Part shown: positions 8,081 to 17,465 of the stretch, one piece after another
Layout: each line of letters opens with the position of its first letter
How positions within the stretch are numbered: position 1 is the first letter of the stretch
From: JANXQG01 sp963780045
GTDB lineage: Bacteria; Planctomycetota; Planctomycetia; Pirellulales; Thermoguttaceae
Length of the DNA stretch: 64,000 nucleotides
NCBI GenBank assembly: GCA_963780045.1
Contig: CAVZZZ010000001.1
Location: 2,790,001-2,854,000 of the forward strand
Direction: 5' to 3'
The notes under the pieces: model-generated
What the model was told of the DNA's origin: nothing
What the model saw: the letters and a program-made list of their open reading frames with translations, nothing else
Databases searched by the model: none
Position numbers and translations under genes: made by a program

Positions 8081-9151
8081 CAGCCCAGCTTCGAGTTGTC
8101 GATAGGCATCGTGTTCATGCGGCTGCACAGCATGGCGAACGTGGCCGGATCAATATTGTAATTCATCGAATGCCCGGAGCCGTCGCACATGGAAATGTTC
8201 AGGCTGTCAACGTGGGCGCTGCCGAAACACATCGGAGCACGGTCGCGGCGTAGGGATTGGCAACGCCGCTCCTGTCACGCACTGGCGGCGTGGGCGTAAC
8301 AGAGTTGTTGTTGATGACGATGGTGTTCGTGGCGCCGGTCGGCGGGGGCATCGCGCCCGGCGCTGACAGTCCTCGTCGAAACCCTGGAATATTTGGCCGT
8401 CGTCGCCCGGATCTTGACCATCGGTCCAGTGATCGGGATTCATGTACTTTTCGCTGAACAAGAGGACGTTCGCCGTACCGCTGCGGAGGTCCGCGTTGCT
8501 AACCGTGCTCGCGGGGAACATCACGCCATCGGCGCTGCCGGCGAGGCTGAGGAACTGAGTCACGTTGGCCGGATTGTTGTTCGTAGCTGCGCCGGTAGGG
8601 GCCGCCGGAGTAGAACTGGCAGTCCAAAAGATGTTTTGGTTCGTCCCGGCGTTGCCCGCGTAGTCCGTTCGGGCTGCGACATTAGCAGGCCCCGAAGGGG
8701 GATTGGCCGAGTTGACGGTCCATTGCTGGATTGGATACAGGGCCGCCGTTCGGCGCGTCGGACAATTAAAAAGCGCGATCGTACTCTGCGCAGCCCTGCC
8801 CAGGTACGTCGGGCTGGCCGCCGCGCCGTTGCTCGTCAGACCTAAGTCGTGCTCCGCCTGGTGCTCGATATGCGGCAAAATGTTGTACGTCCAGCCGCCG
8901 GGCTGCGATTGGCCCGTGCCGAAGTTCGGGTCGCCGGACCACGACGAGGTCCAGCCGCCGGTCGGATAGTAGCCGTGGGCCGTTTCGTGTTGCGTCGCCC
9001 CAAGCGTCAGTTGCCGAAGGTTGTTCGTGCATTGCGCTTGCCGGCCTCGTTCTCGGGCGTTTTGCACCGCCGGCAAAAGCAGTCCGATCAAAATGCCAAT
9101 GATGGTAATGACCACCAAAAGCTCCACCAAGGTAAATGCCCCGCGCTTCAT
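8077..9151 (-). CDS. DUF1559 prepilin-like secreted protein (two frameshifts)
   Basis: Planctomycete-type protein with a type IV pilin-like N-terminus, MKRGAFTLVELLVVITIIGI, followed by LLPAVQNARERGRQAQC, the standard DUF1559 start. The body has GGWTYNILPHIEHQAEHDLG. The first frame ends wrongly near 8365 (in GCGCCGGGCGCGATG); a second shift near 8235 restores the canonical end FGSAHVDSLNISMCDGSGH and NYNIDPATFAMLCSRMNTM, ending SKLGW with TAG at 8077-8079. Processing by a prepilin peptidase and export to the cell surface is inferred from the family. Its stop lies inside a REPIN-like arm, and LarA follows on the same strand. Confidence 0.85.
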
Positions 9152-9340
9152 CGGTCGCTCTCCTCTTCTCGCCCTCTGAGCTTATCGGCCCGACTCTCTA
9201 CGAGAATGATACCGCCAATCGCGGATTCCCGCAAGGAATAGTCGGGGGATTCGACTTCACACTGGCCCGGCAAGTCGTTCAGGCATAGAATGATGCCAAA
9301 ATCGCCCGTAACCGAACATGCACAAGAAGGAGTCTAGAAC

Positions 9341-10952
9341 ATGGCCACCGCCGTTGCCAGCGTACATGCCGCGGAATCCAATGAATCCCAGTCGTACGAA
9401 ACCGAGGCGACGGCCTCGTCCACTGGCGGACCAGCCGTCTTGCAGCCCGCGGTGATCGTGATCTTCGGGGCCACGGGCAACCTCACCGCCCGTAAGCTGA
9501 TGCCGGCCCTTTTCGCGCTCGATCGCGGCGGCTACCTCCCGCCAGAGTCGGCCATCGTGGGCATCGGCCACCGCGCGAAGACCGACGAGCAGTTCCAGGC
9601 CGATGTCCAGCAAGCGCTGGCGAAGTTCGCTCCCGAGGCCGCCGCAGACGCCGCGGCCTTGAAGCGCTTTCTCGCGCGGATCGGATACCACCGCGCCAAC
9701 TTCACCGAGCCCGACGGGCTGCACGGCCTGCGCGAACACGTCGAGTCGCTGGAGCACGACCGCGAGATTCCCGGCAACCGGCTCTTTTATCTGGCCACCG
9801 ACTCGGAGTTCTTCGCCCCGATCGTCAATGCATTGTCGCAAGCCGGGGTGGTGGCGGAATCCAAAGGTGAGGGCTGGCGGCGCGTGATCATAGAAAAACC
9901 GTTCGGCCGCGATCTTGCTTCGGCCAAGGCGCTCAATGCGGACGTGCTCAAGCGGCTCCACGAGCACCAGATCTACCGCATTGACCACTACCTTGGCAAG
10001 GAGACGGTGCAGAACCTGCTGGCCTTTCGCTTTGGCAATTCGATCTTCGAGCCGATCATGAACCGCCAGTTCGTCGACCACGTGCAGATCACAGCCGCGG
10101 AAACGGTGGGCATGGAAGGCCGCCGGGGCGAGTTTTACGATCACGCCGGCGCGCTTCGCGACGTGATCCAGAACCATCTCCTGCAAATCCTGGCGCTGGT
10201 GGCGATGGAACCGCCCGCCACGATGATGGCCCGCGACATATCCGACGCCAAGCTCAAGGTCCTGCGGCAACTGCCGGCGTGGAGCGAAGGCGCGATCTCG
10301 CGGCGCGTCGTCCGCGCCCAATACACCGCCGGACAAAGGGACGGCAAGCCGGTGCCCGGTTTTCGCCAGGAGGAAGGCGTAGCGCCCGATTCGACGACGG
10401 AGACGTTCGTGGCCATCCGCACGACCGTGGAAAGCTGGCGCTGGTCGGGCGTGCCGTTCTTGCTGCGGGCCGGCAAGCAGATGGCGCGGCGCGTGACCGA
10501 GGTGGCGATCCACTTCCGCCAGCCGCCCTTGCGGATGTTCCGCACCGTGGAATGCGAGGGCGACGTCTGCGACCTGGCCGCCGCCCGGCCCAACGTGCTC
10601 AGCTTCCGCATCCAGCCCAACGAAGGCATCCACCTGATGTTCTCCACGAAGCGGCCGGGGATGAACGTCGACTTGCAAGCGATGGAGATGGATTTCTTTT
10701 ATGACCGAAGTTTCAGCAAGGCGCTGCCGGAGGCCTACGAGCGGCTGCTTTTGGACGCCTTGCGCGGCAACCGCACGCTCTACACCAACGCCGACGAAGT
10801 CGAGGCCGCCTGGGAGTTCGCCACGCCGATCTTGGACGCCTGGCGCACGGCTGGCGCAGACTGGCCTTGTCACCTACGCGCCGGGGAGTTGGGGGCCCAA
10901 GGAGGCGGATCGTTTGACGGATGGCTGCAATGCGGCGTGGCGGGAGCCGTAG
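9341..10952 (+). CDS. zwf: Glucose-6-phosphate 1-dehydrogenase (frameshift near C-terminus)
   Basis: Oxidises glucose 6-phosphate to 6-phosphogluconolactone with NADP, the entry to the oxidative pentose phosphate pathway. ATG with AGAAGGAGT upstream. After an unusual ~35-residue Ser/Thr/Glu-rich N-terminal extension come IFGATGNLTARKL (NADP loop), VIIEKPFGRDLASA and RIDHYLGKE with the catalytic His and substrate Lys. The unshifted frame runs wrongly to 11200. One extra base near 10865 (GCAGACTGGCC) explains this, and the correct end reads GLVTYAPGSWGPKEADRLTD with TGA at 10952, matching the family's YxxGSWGP motif. No gnd or pgl gene is adjacent. The gene is convergent with the toxin-antitoxin pair. 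Confidence 0.93.
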
Positions 10953-10965
10953 GCAGACCGCTTGT

Positions 10966-11385
10966 TTACGGCAAGAAGAGCCGGCCAGCGCCGCGAACCA
11001 GGTCGATGTCCAAGAGGGTCTCAATGAGGCGCCCGGCCACCGTCTCCGCGTATTCTCGATCGCGTCTGATTCGGCGGGCATCTGATAGCGTCAAGACCGG
11101 CAAACAGTCCGCGTGGTTCCATCGCCGCATACTTTCTTCCAGCGAATCTTTTCCCTCCGCATTCCGGTTGCCCGTGATGAGCACGACATCGTTTGCTTGA
11201 CATGCCTGCCATATTGCGGCATCAGTCGAATCGGCAGCAAGCCCAAGCTCTCCGAAGGTGCATTCCCGGCAATCCAGGTAGCGCCAGAACTCCGCCCATT
11301 CGGGCCTAAGGCAGATGCGCAGCAGGATGGTGAGACATCCCTGCACGTCGTTGTCCGACATGATCCGCAGCATCGCGAATCTCAA
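10966..11385 (-). CDS. DUF5615 PIN-like toxin
   Basis: A 139-residue protein with the pattern of Mut7-C/DUF5615 PIN-like nucleases: an N-terminal acidic motif (SDNDVQG), then TFGELGLAADSTDAAIWQAC, then VVLITGNRN in place of the usual VLLTHDxDF. Such proteins are toxin partners of DUF433 antitoxins and probably cleave RNA. It overlaps the upstream DUF433 gene by 4 bp (ATGA), implying translational coupling. The second acidic position is less canonical (GNRNAEG), so activity is uncertain. Confidence 0.7.
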   Translation of the reverse strand: MRFAMLRIMSDNDVQGCLTILLRICLRPEWAEFWRYLDCRECTFGELGLAADSTDAAIWQACQANDVVLITGNRNAEGKDSLEESMRRWNHADCLPVLTLSDARRIRRDREYAETVAGRLIETLLDIDLVRGAGRLFLP

Positions 11386-11731
11386 TGGCTAGCGGCCTGA
11401 CGACTTGCAAGCCACGCCGCGAGCTTTTCTGGATCTTCGCAAAGCGCCTTGAGCTTTTCGTGGCTAGCTTTCAGTTTCGCCGCGATCTCTGGAGGATTCC
11501 CCTTGCGGATTCGCGCCATAATCCGCTCGAACTCCGCGTTGATCTCCGTTTCGTGTTCGCGAATGTAGTCCATCGCGGCCTCAACCTGTGCCGACGAAAT
11601 GCACAACTCGGCGGCGATCATGTCTCGCGTATCCCCGGCCCGAAGGTACTCAAGAATGGTATAAACCGTGATCCTAGTGCCTTCTATTCGCGGTCCGTCG
11701 CTCCGTTCAATAACGCGCGCGCCTCCTTCAT
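11382..11731 (-). CDS. DUF433 antitoxin (frameshift at N-terminus)
   Basis: DUF433 proteins are small helix-turn-helix antitoxins. The family signature GPRIEGTRITVYTILEYLRA is encoded upstream of the internal ATG at 11621, continuing into GDTRDMIAAELCISSAQVEA and a helical tail. No start codon exists in that frame. An ATG at 11731 with GAGAGG 6 nt before it gives MKEARA and joins the family sequence if one base is missing in the GCGCGCGCG run near 11715. It precedes the DUF5615 toxin with a 4-bp overlap and would repress the pair and neutralise the toxin. Confidence 0.72.
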
Positions 11732-11856
11732 GTTCGACCTCTCTTTCTCAATTGCCTTCACTCGACTATTCTAATTGTATCGCTTTGGGCTGCCAACAGG
11801 TCTTCCGACACTCGGCAGTCGCCGAATTCCGCTGCCAGCCAATCCAGGAGGACAAC

Positions 11857-12519
11857 ATGAACCGACTTTTCACTAATAGCCTCAAACGCGTGGCGCGTTC
11901 CTTTCTCGCCGGGCTGCTGGCGGTACTGCCGGTGGTCATCACGGTGGCCATCATCGCCTGGGCCGCGGGTTTCGTGAAGCAGTTCCTAGGGCCCCGGACG
12001 CTCTTTGGCGACGGGCTGACGCGCGTCGGCCTGCAACTGGTCACCAATGACACGGCCGCCTACTTCATCGGCGGCCTGCTGGCACTGGTCTGCGTGTTTC
12101 TGTTGGGATTGCTGGTCGAAGCGGGCGCGAAGAACTTCATTCAACGGCTGGTGGACGCCGCCATGCGCCGCATCCCAATCGTGGGCAGCCTCTACGGCAC
12201 GTCGAAGCAGCTCGTCAACCTCTTCGAGAAGAAAGACCCCGATAAGCTGCAAGGAATGAAGGCCGTGTTCTGCTTCTTTGGCGAAAAAACGGGGGCGGGG
12301 CTTTTGGGGCTGTTGGTCTCGCCGCAGCAGTTCGCGATCAACGGCCGCAACTACTACATCGTGATTGTGCCCACCGCCCCGGTGCCCGTCGGCGGCGGGC
12401 TGCTGTTCGTGCCCGTGGAGACGGTGCAGCCGACGGACGTGAGCGTGGAAGGGCTGATGAGCATTTACGTTTCCATGGGCGTCAGCGCACCGCAGTTTTT
12501 GCCGGGGACGACGCCGTAG
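11857..12519 (+). CDS. DUF502 family membrane protein
   Basis: A 220-residue inner-membrane protein. ATG with AGGAGG 5 nt upstream. Two strong transmembrane segments: FLAGLLAVLPVVITVAIIAWA at the N-terminus and AAYFIGGLLALVCVFLLGLL near residue 70. These are followed by the DUF502 core RRIPIVGSLYGTSKQLVNLF and the soluble FFGEKTGAGLLGLLVSP and VPTAPVPVGGGLLFVP stretches. The start is independent of the upstream open frame, which extends to 11668. Function is not established for the family. Convergent with the Spy-like gene. Confidence 0.88.
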   Translation: MNRLFTNSLKRVARSFLAGLLAVLPVVITVAIIAWAAGFVKQFLGPRTLFGDGLTRVGLQLVTNDTAAYFIGGLLALVCVFLLGLLVEAGAKNFIQRLVDAAMRRIPIVGSLYGTSKQLVNLFEKKDPDKLQGMKAVFCFFGEKTGAGLLGLLVSPQQFAINGRNYYIVIVPTAPVPVGGGLLFVPVETVQPTDVSVEGLMSIYVSMGVSAPQFLPGTTP

Positions 12520-12563
12520 GGATGCTCTTTTCGGCAATGCGGAAGCTGACCGGCTCCGCTCGA

Positions 12564-13115
12564 CTACTTGCTGTCCGACGTGGCGGGCGCGGCGGGCGCG
12601 TCGGGCTTGGCCGGCTTCGCGGGCTTGCTGGAATTCTTCGACTTGGCGTCGGCGAGCTGCTTCTTCTGATCGGCGGTCAGGAGGTCCATCACCTTGCCGC
12701 GGAACTCCTTTCGCAGCGCCGTGAGCTCCTTGCGGGCCTCCTTGATCTTGGCCTTCTGCTCGTCGGTTTGCTTCTGGGCGTCGGCCACCGCTTGGGTCAC
12801 CTCCTTGCCCTTCTTGCCGTCTGCCCTGGCCGCCTTGCGGGCTTCGTCGCCCGCCTTTCTCTGTTCCGGCGTCAACACGTTCTTCTCTTTGGCGTAGCCG
12901 TCATCGAACTTCTGTTGGTAGTCCTTTTTCAAGGCATCGAGCTTCGCGCTCTGGTCGTCGGACAGCGTTACGGGCTGGAGCGTCTTGTCGATGGAGTTGT
13001 AGTAGGCGACGGTGTTCTTCGGCGCGGCGGGCTTCTTCGTGCCCACGGCGGCGAACACGGGACTGGCGACGTAGCTTAACAGGGCGAGCGTGCAAAAGGT
13101 GCGGAAGGCTTTCAT
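12564..13115 (-). CDS. Periplasmic Spy/LTXXQ-like coiled-coil protein
   Basis: A 183-residue exported protein. Residues 1-22 (MKAFRTFCTLALLSYVASPV, then FA) are a signal peptide. The mature part has LSDDQSAKLDALKKDYQQKF and LTPEQRKAGDEARKAAR, LTxxQ-type motifs typical of the Spy/CpxP chaperone fold in planctomycetes. Long Lys/Ala/Glu helices follow, then LLTADQKKQLADA and a Lys/Pro/Ala tail. Likely a periplasmic helical protein that binds unfolded protein or metal; the role is inferred from the fold only. Confidence 0.75.
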   Translation of the reverse strand: MKAFRTFCTLALLSYVASPVFAAVGTKKPAAPKNTVAYYNSIDKTLQPVTLSDDQSAKLDALKKDYQQKFDDGYAKEKNVLTPEQRKAGDEARKAARADGKKGKEVTQAVADAQKQTDEQKAKIKEARKELTALRKEFRGKVMDLLTADQKKQLADAKSKNSSKPAKPAKPDAPAAPATSDSK

Positions 13116-13247
13116 GGAACTGGCTCCCAGGAAGGTGAGGTGTGAAACGGGCGGAACAAAGTCAAAAGTCCAGTGTACTTGAAAAGTTCCAGGAATTGAA
13201 GCGGCCCGAAATTATCCGGCTTAGCCGAAATGATTATAATGGCACGC

Positions 13248-13985
13248 ATGAACGACGAACCTTTGGACGTGATCGCCGTCGGCGCCCATCCCGACGACGT
13301 GGAAATCGCTTGCGGCGGCACGCTCGCCCGGCTCAACCGGCAGGGCTACCGCGTGGGCATCGTCGATCTGACGGACGGCGAGCCGACGCCCGCCTCGCCC
13401 GGCCCGGAGGTCCGCCTGGCGGAGGCGCGCACCGCGGCCGAGGTGCTGGGGGCCAAGCTGCGGGTGACGCTCGACCTGCCCAACCGCCGGCTGTTCGACA
13501 CTTTTGAGGCCCGCGTTAAACTCGCCAAAGTGTTCCGCCGCCACCGCCCGCGGCTGGTGATCGGCCTGGGCGAGCGGACGCCGCTGGCCTCGCCCGACCA
13601 TTGGCAGGCCCGGCAGATCACGGAGGCGGGCGTGTTCTACTCCAAGCTGAGCAAGTGGGACGAGCATTTCGACAATTACCCGCTGCACGTCATCCCGGCG
13701 TTCCTGTACTGCTATTTGTCGTTCCGCAGCTTGCAGCCGACGAGCGAGCCGAGTACATTCGTAGTGGATATCGGCGACGAATTGGACACCAAGATGGCCG
13801 CCATCGCCTGCTACAAGACGCAGTTCCCGCCCGCCAAGGCCGAGCACGTCCTCCGCTTCCGCGCCTACAACGAGCAGCAGGGCATGGCCGCCGGATTTCG
13901 CGCGGGCGAGGTGCTTGCCAGCCCCGGCGCACTGGGCGTCCGCGACCTGATGGGTTTTACCTTCGCCGTCGAGCCGCCGCGATAA
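13248..13985 (+). CDS. PIG-L/LmbE family deacetylase (BshB1-like)
   Basis: Zinc-dependent N-acetylglucosaminyl deacetylase fold, about 245 residues. GAHPDDVE near residue 12 holds the metal-binding His-Asp-Asp, GGTLARLNRQGYRVGIVDLTDGE continues the Rossmann-like core (seen in two pieces), and SPDHWQARQI supplies the later His. The order and spacing match the bacillithiol-biosynthesis BshB1 branch, which deacetylates GlcNAc-malate. No bshA or bshC is nearby, so the substrate is unproven. ATG at 13248 is preferred; ATGs at 13230 and 13239 are in frame. No clear ribosome site. Confidence 0.8.
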   Translation: MNDEPLDVIAVGAHPDDVEIACGGTLARLNRQGYRVGIVDLTDGEPTPASPGPEVRLAEARTAAEVLGAKLRVTLDLPNRRLFDTFEARVKLAKVFRRHRPRLVIGLGERTPLASPDHWQARQITEAGVFYSKLSKWDEHFDNYPLHVIPAFLYCYLSFRSLQPTSEPSTFVVDIGDELDTKMAAIACYKTQFPPAKAEHVLRFRAYNEQQGMAAGFRAGEVLASPGALGVRDLMGFTFAVEPPR

Positions 13986-14012
13986 GAATCTATAGATTAG
14001 TTTGACCACATT

Positions 14013-14095
14013 GGGTGGCACGTCCTGAGCTTCGAGCGAAGGGCGTGCTGGAGTTCGGAACTCACGCCCTTCGCAAGCTCAGGGACGTGCCACCC
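14013..14095. repeat. 83-bp near-perfect inverted repeat (REP/BIME-like)
   Basis: Arms GGGTGGCACGTCCTGAGCTT... and ...AAGCTCAGGGACGTGCCACCC (written in parts) pair over about 34 bp each around the loop ctggagttcggaact. It lies 27 bp after the LmbE stop and 42 bp before the ThuA start. It could act as a transcript-end hairpin, but no T-run follows. Sequence differs from the other repeat families here. Confidence 0.75.
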
Positions 14096-14137
14096 TCCCA
14101 CCATCCTTCCTACCCTTTCCTGCCTGGGAGCACTTTC

Positions 14138-15107
14138 ATGAAATCTGTTTGTTTGATCTGCGCCGCTTTGGCGCTCTTCGCCGCCACCACGACTTTCGCG
14201 CTGGCCGCCACGGACCAAAGGCCCGTTAAGGCCGCGGAGCTGAAGAAGATCGAGGCCGCGATGCCCTCCGAAGCGCCAGCCAAACCCGCCAGGCCGCGGA
14301 AGCTGCTGATTGTCGACTATTGCGGGTCGGTTGGCGGCAAGGGTTTCATTCACGATTCGATTCCTTGCGGCGACAAGGCGATCGAGTTGATGGGCACGAA
14401 GACGGGCGCGTACGAGGCCACGGTCGCGCACGAAATCGAGCGCGTTCACGCCGGAGAACCTGGCCAAGTACGACGGCATCCTCTTGATGAGCACAACGCA
14501 CATGGACTTCGACGACGCCCAGCGCAAGGCCCTCATGGATTTCGTCAAAAGCGGCCGAGGCATCATCGGCATCCACGCCGCCAGCGACAATTTTTACGAC
14601 TGGCCGGAGGCCGTGGAGATGCTCGGCGGGCAGTTCAACGGGCATCCTTGGGTCGGCAACGGCTGGGGGCGGCAGGAGAGCGACGGCTGGTCGTTCAAGG
14701 TGGATGACCCCGATCACGTTCTCAACCGGGCGTTCGACGGCAAGGGTTTCGTCCTCAAGGACGAAATCTACCAGATCCAAGGCCCCTATTCCCGCGACAC
14801 ACACCGCGTGCTTTTGAGCCTGGACATGAGCAAGCCGCATAATCTCGAGGCGATCAAGGGAAAGAAGAAAGGCGCGTCGTGGAGCGGACGCAAGGACGAC
14901 GACAATCCCGTTTCCTGGATCAAGCGCTACGGGAAGGGGCGCGTCTTCTACTGCTCGATCGGCCACCGCAAGGAAATCTACTGGAACAAGACCATCCTGA
15001 CGCACTACCTGGCCGGCATCCAATGGGCACTGGGCGACTTGCAGGCCGACGATACGCCCTCCGCCAAACTCACCAATCCGCCCAAAGCGGCGCTCGCGCC
15101 GGAGTAG
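14138..15107 (+). CDS. ThuA-like (trehalose utilization) domain protein, exported (frameshifted)
   Basis: About 323 residues. The signal peptide starts at MKSVCLICAALALFAATTTF. The ThuA glutamine-amidotransferase-like fold follows: KLLIVDYCGSVGGKGFIHDS, AKYDGILLMSTTHMDFDDAQ, SGRGIIGIHAASDNFYDWPE, GGQFNGHPWVG, ISWIKRYGKGRVFYCSIGHR-like sequence and ILTHYLAGIQWALGDL. This resembles 3-ketotrehalose/ketosugar-processing proteins of the family. The frame shifts near 14445 at GAGCGCGTTCACG, where one extra G explains it. A purine tract follows the stop. The neighbour on the other side is a convergent DUF1080 protein, which fits carbohydrate metabolism; DUF1080 is related to 3-keto-disaccharide hydrolases. 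Confidence 0.85.
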
Positions 15108-15108
15108 A

Positions 15109-15155
15109 CAGAAAGGGAGAAGGGGAGAAGGGGAGAAAGGGAGAAGGGGAGATCG
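15109..15155 (+). repeat. Purine-rich tract, copy 4
   Basis: Units GGGAGAAGGGGAGAAAGG directly after the ThuA stop on the sense strand, as seen after glnB. No four-helix-bundle gene follows here. Confidence 0.65.
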
Positions 15156-15170
15156 GCGAAAGGAATATAT

Positions 15171-15239
15171 CTCACGCAAAGACGCAAAGGCGCGAAGGCG
15201 CAAAGAATCGCATTTTTGCGCTTCGCGCCTTGGCGTGAG
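15171..15239. repeat. Inverted repeat, CTCACGCAAAGACGCAAAGG type
   Basis: Left arm starts CTCACGCAAAGACGCAAAGG and continues CGCGAAGGCGCAAA. The right arm, TTTTTGCGCTTCGCGCCTTG then GCGTGAG, is its imperfect complement. It is a 69-bp palindromic unit in the convergent ThuA/DUF1080 spacer. Likely a dispersed intergenic repeat; possible bidirectional terminator. Confidence 0.65.
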
Positions 15240-15403
15240 AACTGCTTGCGTGAAACGATGGGGAACGTCCAGGCGCGGCGCGGCCCGCGAGGTCCGGTTG
15301 TAGCGTGGGTGAAACCTGCCGGCGGCGCGTGTCGTCTGCAAAATCCATTTTCACGCGCAGAATCCAAACGCGCGCGGGCAAAATGCCCATATTTACGGGC
15401 TTT

Positions 15404-15530
15404 TTGCGCTTTCGCGCGCGCAAGTTGCGCTTTGCGCGCAAGTCGCGCGAGCGCGCAAGTTGCGCGCGAGCGCGCGCAACTTGCGCTGCGCGCGCAACTT
15501 GCGCTCGCGCGGAGGCACTTTGCGCGCGGT
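15404..15530. repeat. Dense GCGC/AAGTTGCGC palindrome array
   Basis: About 125 bp made almost only of GCGC-containing units (GCGCGCAAGTTGCGC and its complement). It includes a perfect 15-bp-arm hairpin at 15453-15486 (GCGCAAGTTGCGCGC, spacer GAGC, reverse complement). Alternating purine-pyrimidine runs could form Z-DNA or cruciforms. An open frame crosses it only because the neighbouring SUMF1 gene is frameshifted; the natural stop of that gene is at 15811, so this is intergenic. Confidence 0.7.
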
Positions 15531-15810
15531 TGTTGCAATCCTGCGCACGACGGGGGAAATCAAGAAAACGACCGGTTGTAACGGTGAGCGGACCGGTTGT
15601 AACGTCCAGCCGAGCGGGGCAAGCGTGCGGCCGAAAGGGGGAAAAACGGGAACGAGCCGCGCCGCTTTGCCCCCGCGGAGCGCCGGGGGCAGCACACTCT
15701 GCCCGTCCGCCGGAAAAGGCCGCCGATTTCCGGCGGGGCGTTCGCTTGGCGGCGGGATAAACGGCAAAAGCGTCAAACGGCAAACGGCGACGCGGCCGGA
15801 AACAAGGGCA
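15531..15810. other. Remainder of the 703-bp convergent intergenic region
   Basis: No gene is supported here. A direct repeat GACCGGTTGTAACG occurs twice (about 15571 and 15589). The rest is GC-rich sequence without conserved protein similarity in any frame. Confidence 0.55.
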
Positions 15811-17387
15811 TTACTGGGTCCTGGCGACGCGGAAGCCTGTTTCGGCATCCGGGTTCCACGGCTGATTGTGCTGGCGATCGGCGCAACGTACGTATATCGG
15901 CATTGCGCCCAGGAACCTCCGCGCGTGACACGGCGATCTCCGGAGTCCGGGCCTCGTGGGTCGTCTATGGGCGATTTGGCATAGTAGTCCTCGCCAAACC
16001 AATCGGCACACCACTCGCAGGCGTTGCCGTGCATATCGTGCAGCCCGAAGGCGTTGGGCTTGAACTTCCCCACCGGTGCCGTGAACACATAGCCGTCATT
16101 GGCCTCGATCGAGTATTTCTTAAACTCGAACTTCGCCTTGAACGCCGCGTCGGCGACGTTGCCCACCTTGGCGAGCGCCTCGGGATCGTCGCCGCTGTAG
16201 TACCGCGTGGTCGCCCCGGCGCGGCAGGCGTATTCCCACTCCGCCTCGGTCGGCAGCCGATAGGTCTTTCCGTCCCTCTTCCCGAGCCATTCGCAGAAGG
16301 CCACTGCGTCGTCCCAGTTTACGTAGACAACAGGGTGGTCGTCGGCCTGTTGGAAACCCGCTTTGCGCCAGGAGTATTTCTCGTTCCAGCCGAAGTTGTT
16401 GTTGTCAGGGTCCCAGCCCCACGCCTTGTGAGGGGCGCCCTTCTCCGCGTACGTTTCGTACCCGCTCTCCTTGACAAACTGGCGGTACTGGCCCCGCGTG
16501 ACGTGGTACGAGCCAAGGTAGAACGGCCGCGTGATCCGCACCGGGTGCTGGGGATGCTCGTCGCTGAAGGCGTTTGCTTTGGCATAATCTCCGCCGTAGG
16601 TCTTGTTGAAGAAAGCGGCCGTCTCCTCCGCCGACTCCTTGCTCCCCATCATGAACTCGCCCGCCGGGATGAGGACCATTTCCATCTTCACCCCGCCGCC
16701 CAAGTCTACCGAAACCTTCTTCGGCGGCGCTTTTGGCTCTTTCAACTCCCGCAGGCGGATGTTCCGCACGGCGCCGACCGTGTCGTAGGTGGCGATGCCC
16801 AGCGGGCAGCAGGGATCGCACTCGATCCGCACGCCGAAGGTGTGCTCCTTGCGCTCCTGATCGACCACCTGCTTGTCGTCGATCCAGACCGCGATTTTGT
16901 CGTCCGTAACGCGGATGCGGAACTTGTACCACTGGCCGTTTTTGAAGTCGTGATTTTTGGAGGTCTCGTTTTCGGAGGCGTCCATGTGATCGACGTTCGA
17001 CAGTCCGATCGTGCTGCCGCCCCAGCCGCCGGTGACGAACGAGCAGCATTTGTCGCCCACCGGGAAGGTCGTCGTGCAGAAGAAATCGCTCCCCTCGATC
17101 CGCTTGCCTTCCAGCGTCAACTCGTAGTTGGTTTTGGGCAGCTTGCCGCTGTACGTGATGCCGGTCATCGGGCTGCCTTTGGCCATGACGACCGTCTTGT
17201 CGCGGACTTCCACCTTGCCCTCTCCGCCGAAGTCGGTGACTTTCCAGCCGGCCAGCGACTTGCCGTCGAAAAGCTCCTTTCCGGCAGGCGGTTCTTTCAC
17301 GGCCGGCCGTTTGTCGGCGGCCAGCAAGGGCCAGACGAGGCCGGTGGAGAGGAGAACTGCAAGTACGAATCGCTTTGCGGCAAACAT
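15811..17387 (-). CDS. DUF1080 (3-keto-disaccharide hydrolase-like) fused to SUMF1/FGE-fold domain, exported (frameshifted)
   Basis: About 525 residues. Signal peptide MFAAKRFVLAVLLSTGLVWP. The DUF1080 domain, about 35-215, has ELFDGKSLAGWKV and a concanavalin-like body ending VGAVRNIRLREL. The SUMF1 domain, about 235-525, has MVLIPAGEFMMGS, TRGQYRQFVKESGY, RLPTEAEWEYACRAG and GLHDMHGNACEWCADWF. The frame shifts near 15890 (GTTGCGCCGATC); the joined end is WNPDAETGFRVARTQ with TAA at 15811. The unshifted frame runs falsely to 15393. DUF1080 may bind or cleave a glycan. The SUMF1 part may be a structural or ligand-binding module rather than a true formylglycine generator; the Cys pair cannot be judged across the break. 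Confidence 0.85.
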
Positions 17388-17465
17388 GGCTTGGCACTCC
17401 TATGTGCCCAAGCTTATGCTCCGACCGCACGTTGGTCAAGCGCGAGCTAGAACCGCGACGGTTCA

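Noticed and set aside
9257..10873. 538-codon open frame antisense to zwf
   Set aside because: It is a codon-bias shadow of zwf; the translation is His/Arg/Val-rich with no family character, and the plus strand encodes a clear enzyme.
15404..15530. CRISPR-like array
   Set aside because: Units are overlapping palindromes without regular spacers, and no cas gene is present.
15393..15810. C-terminal extension of the DUF1080-SUMF1 protein through the GCGC array
   Set aside because: The conserved SUMF1 ending is found in another frame and stops at 15811; the extension is low-complexity repeat translation.
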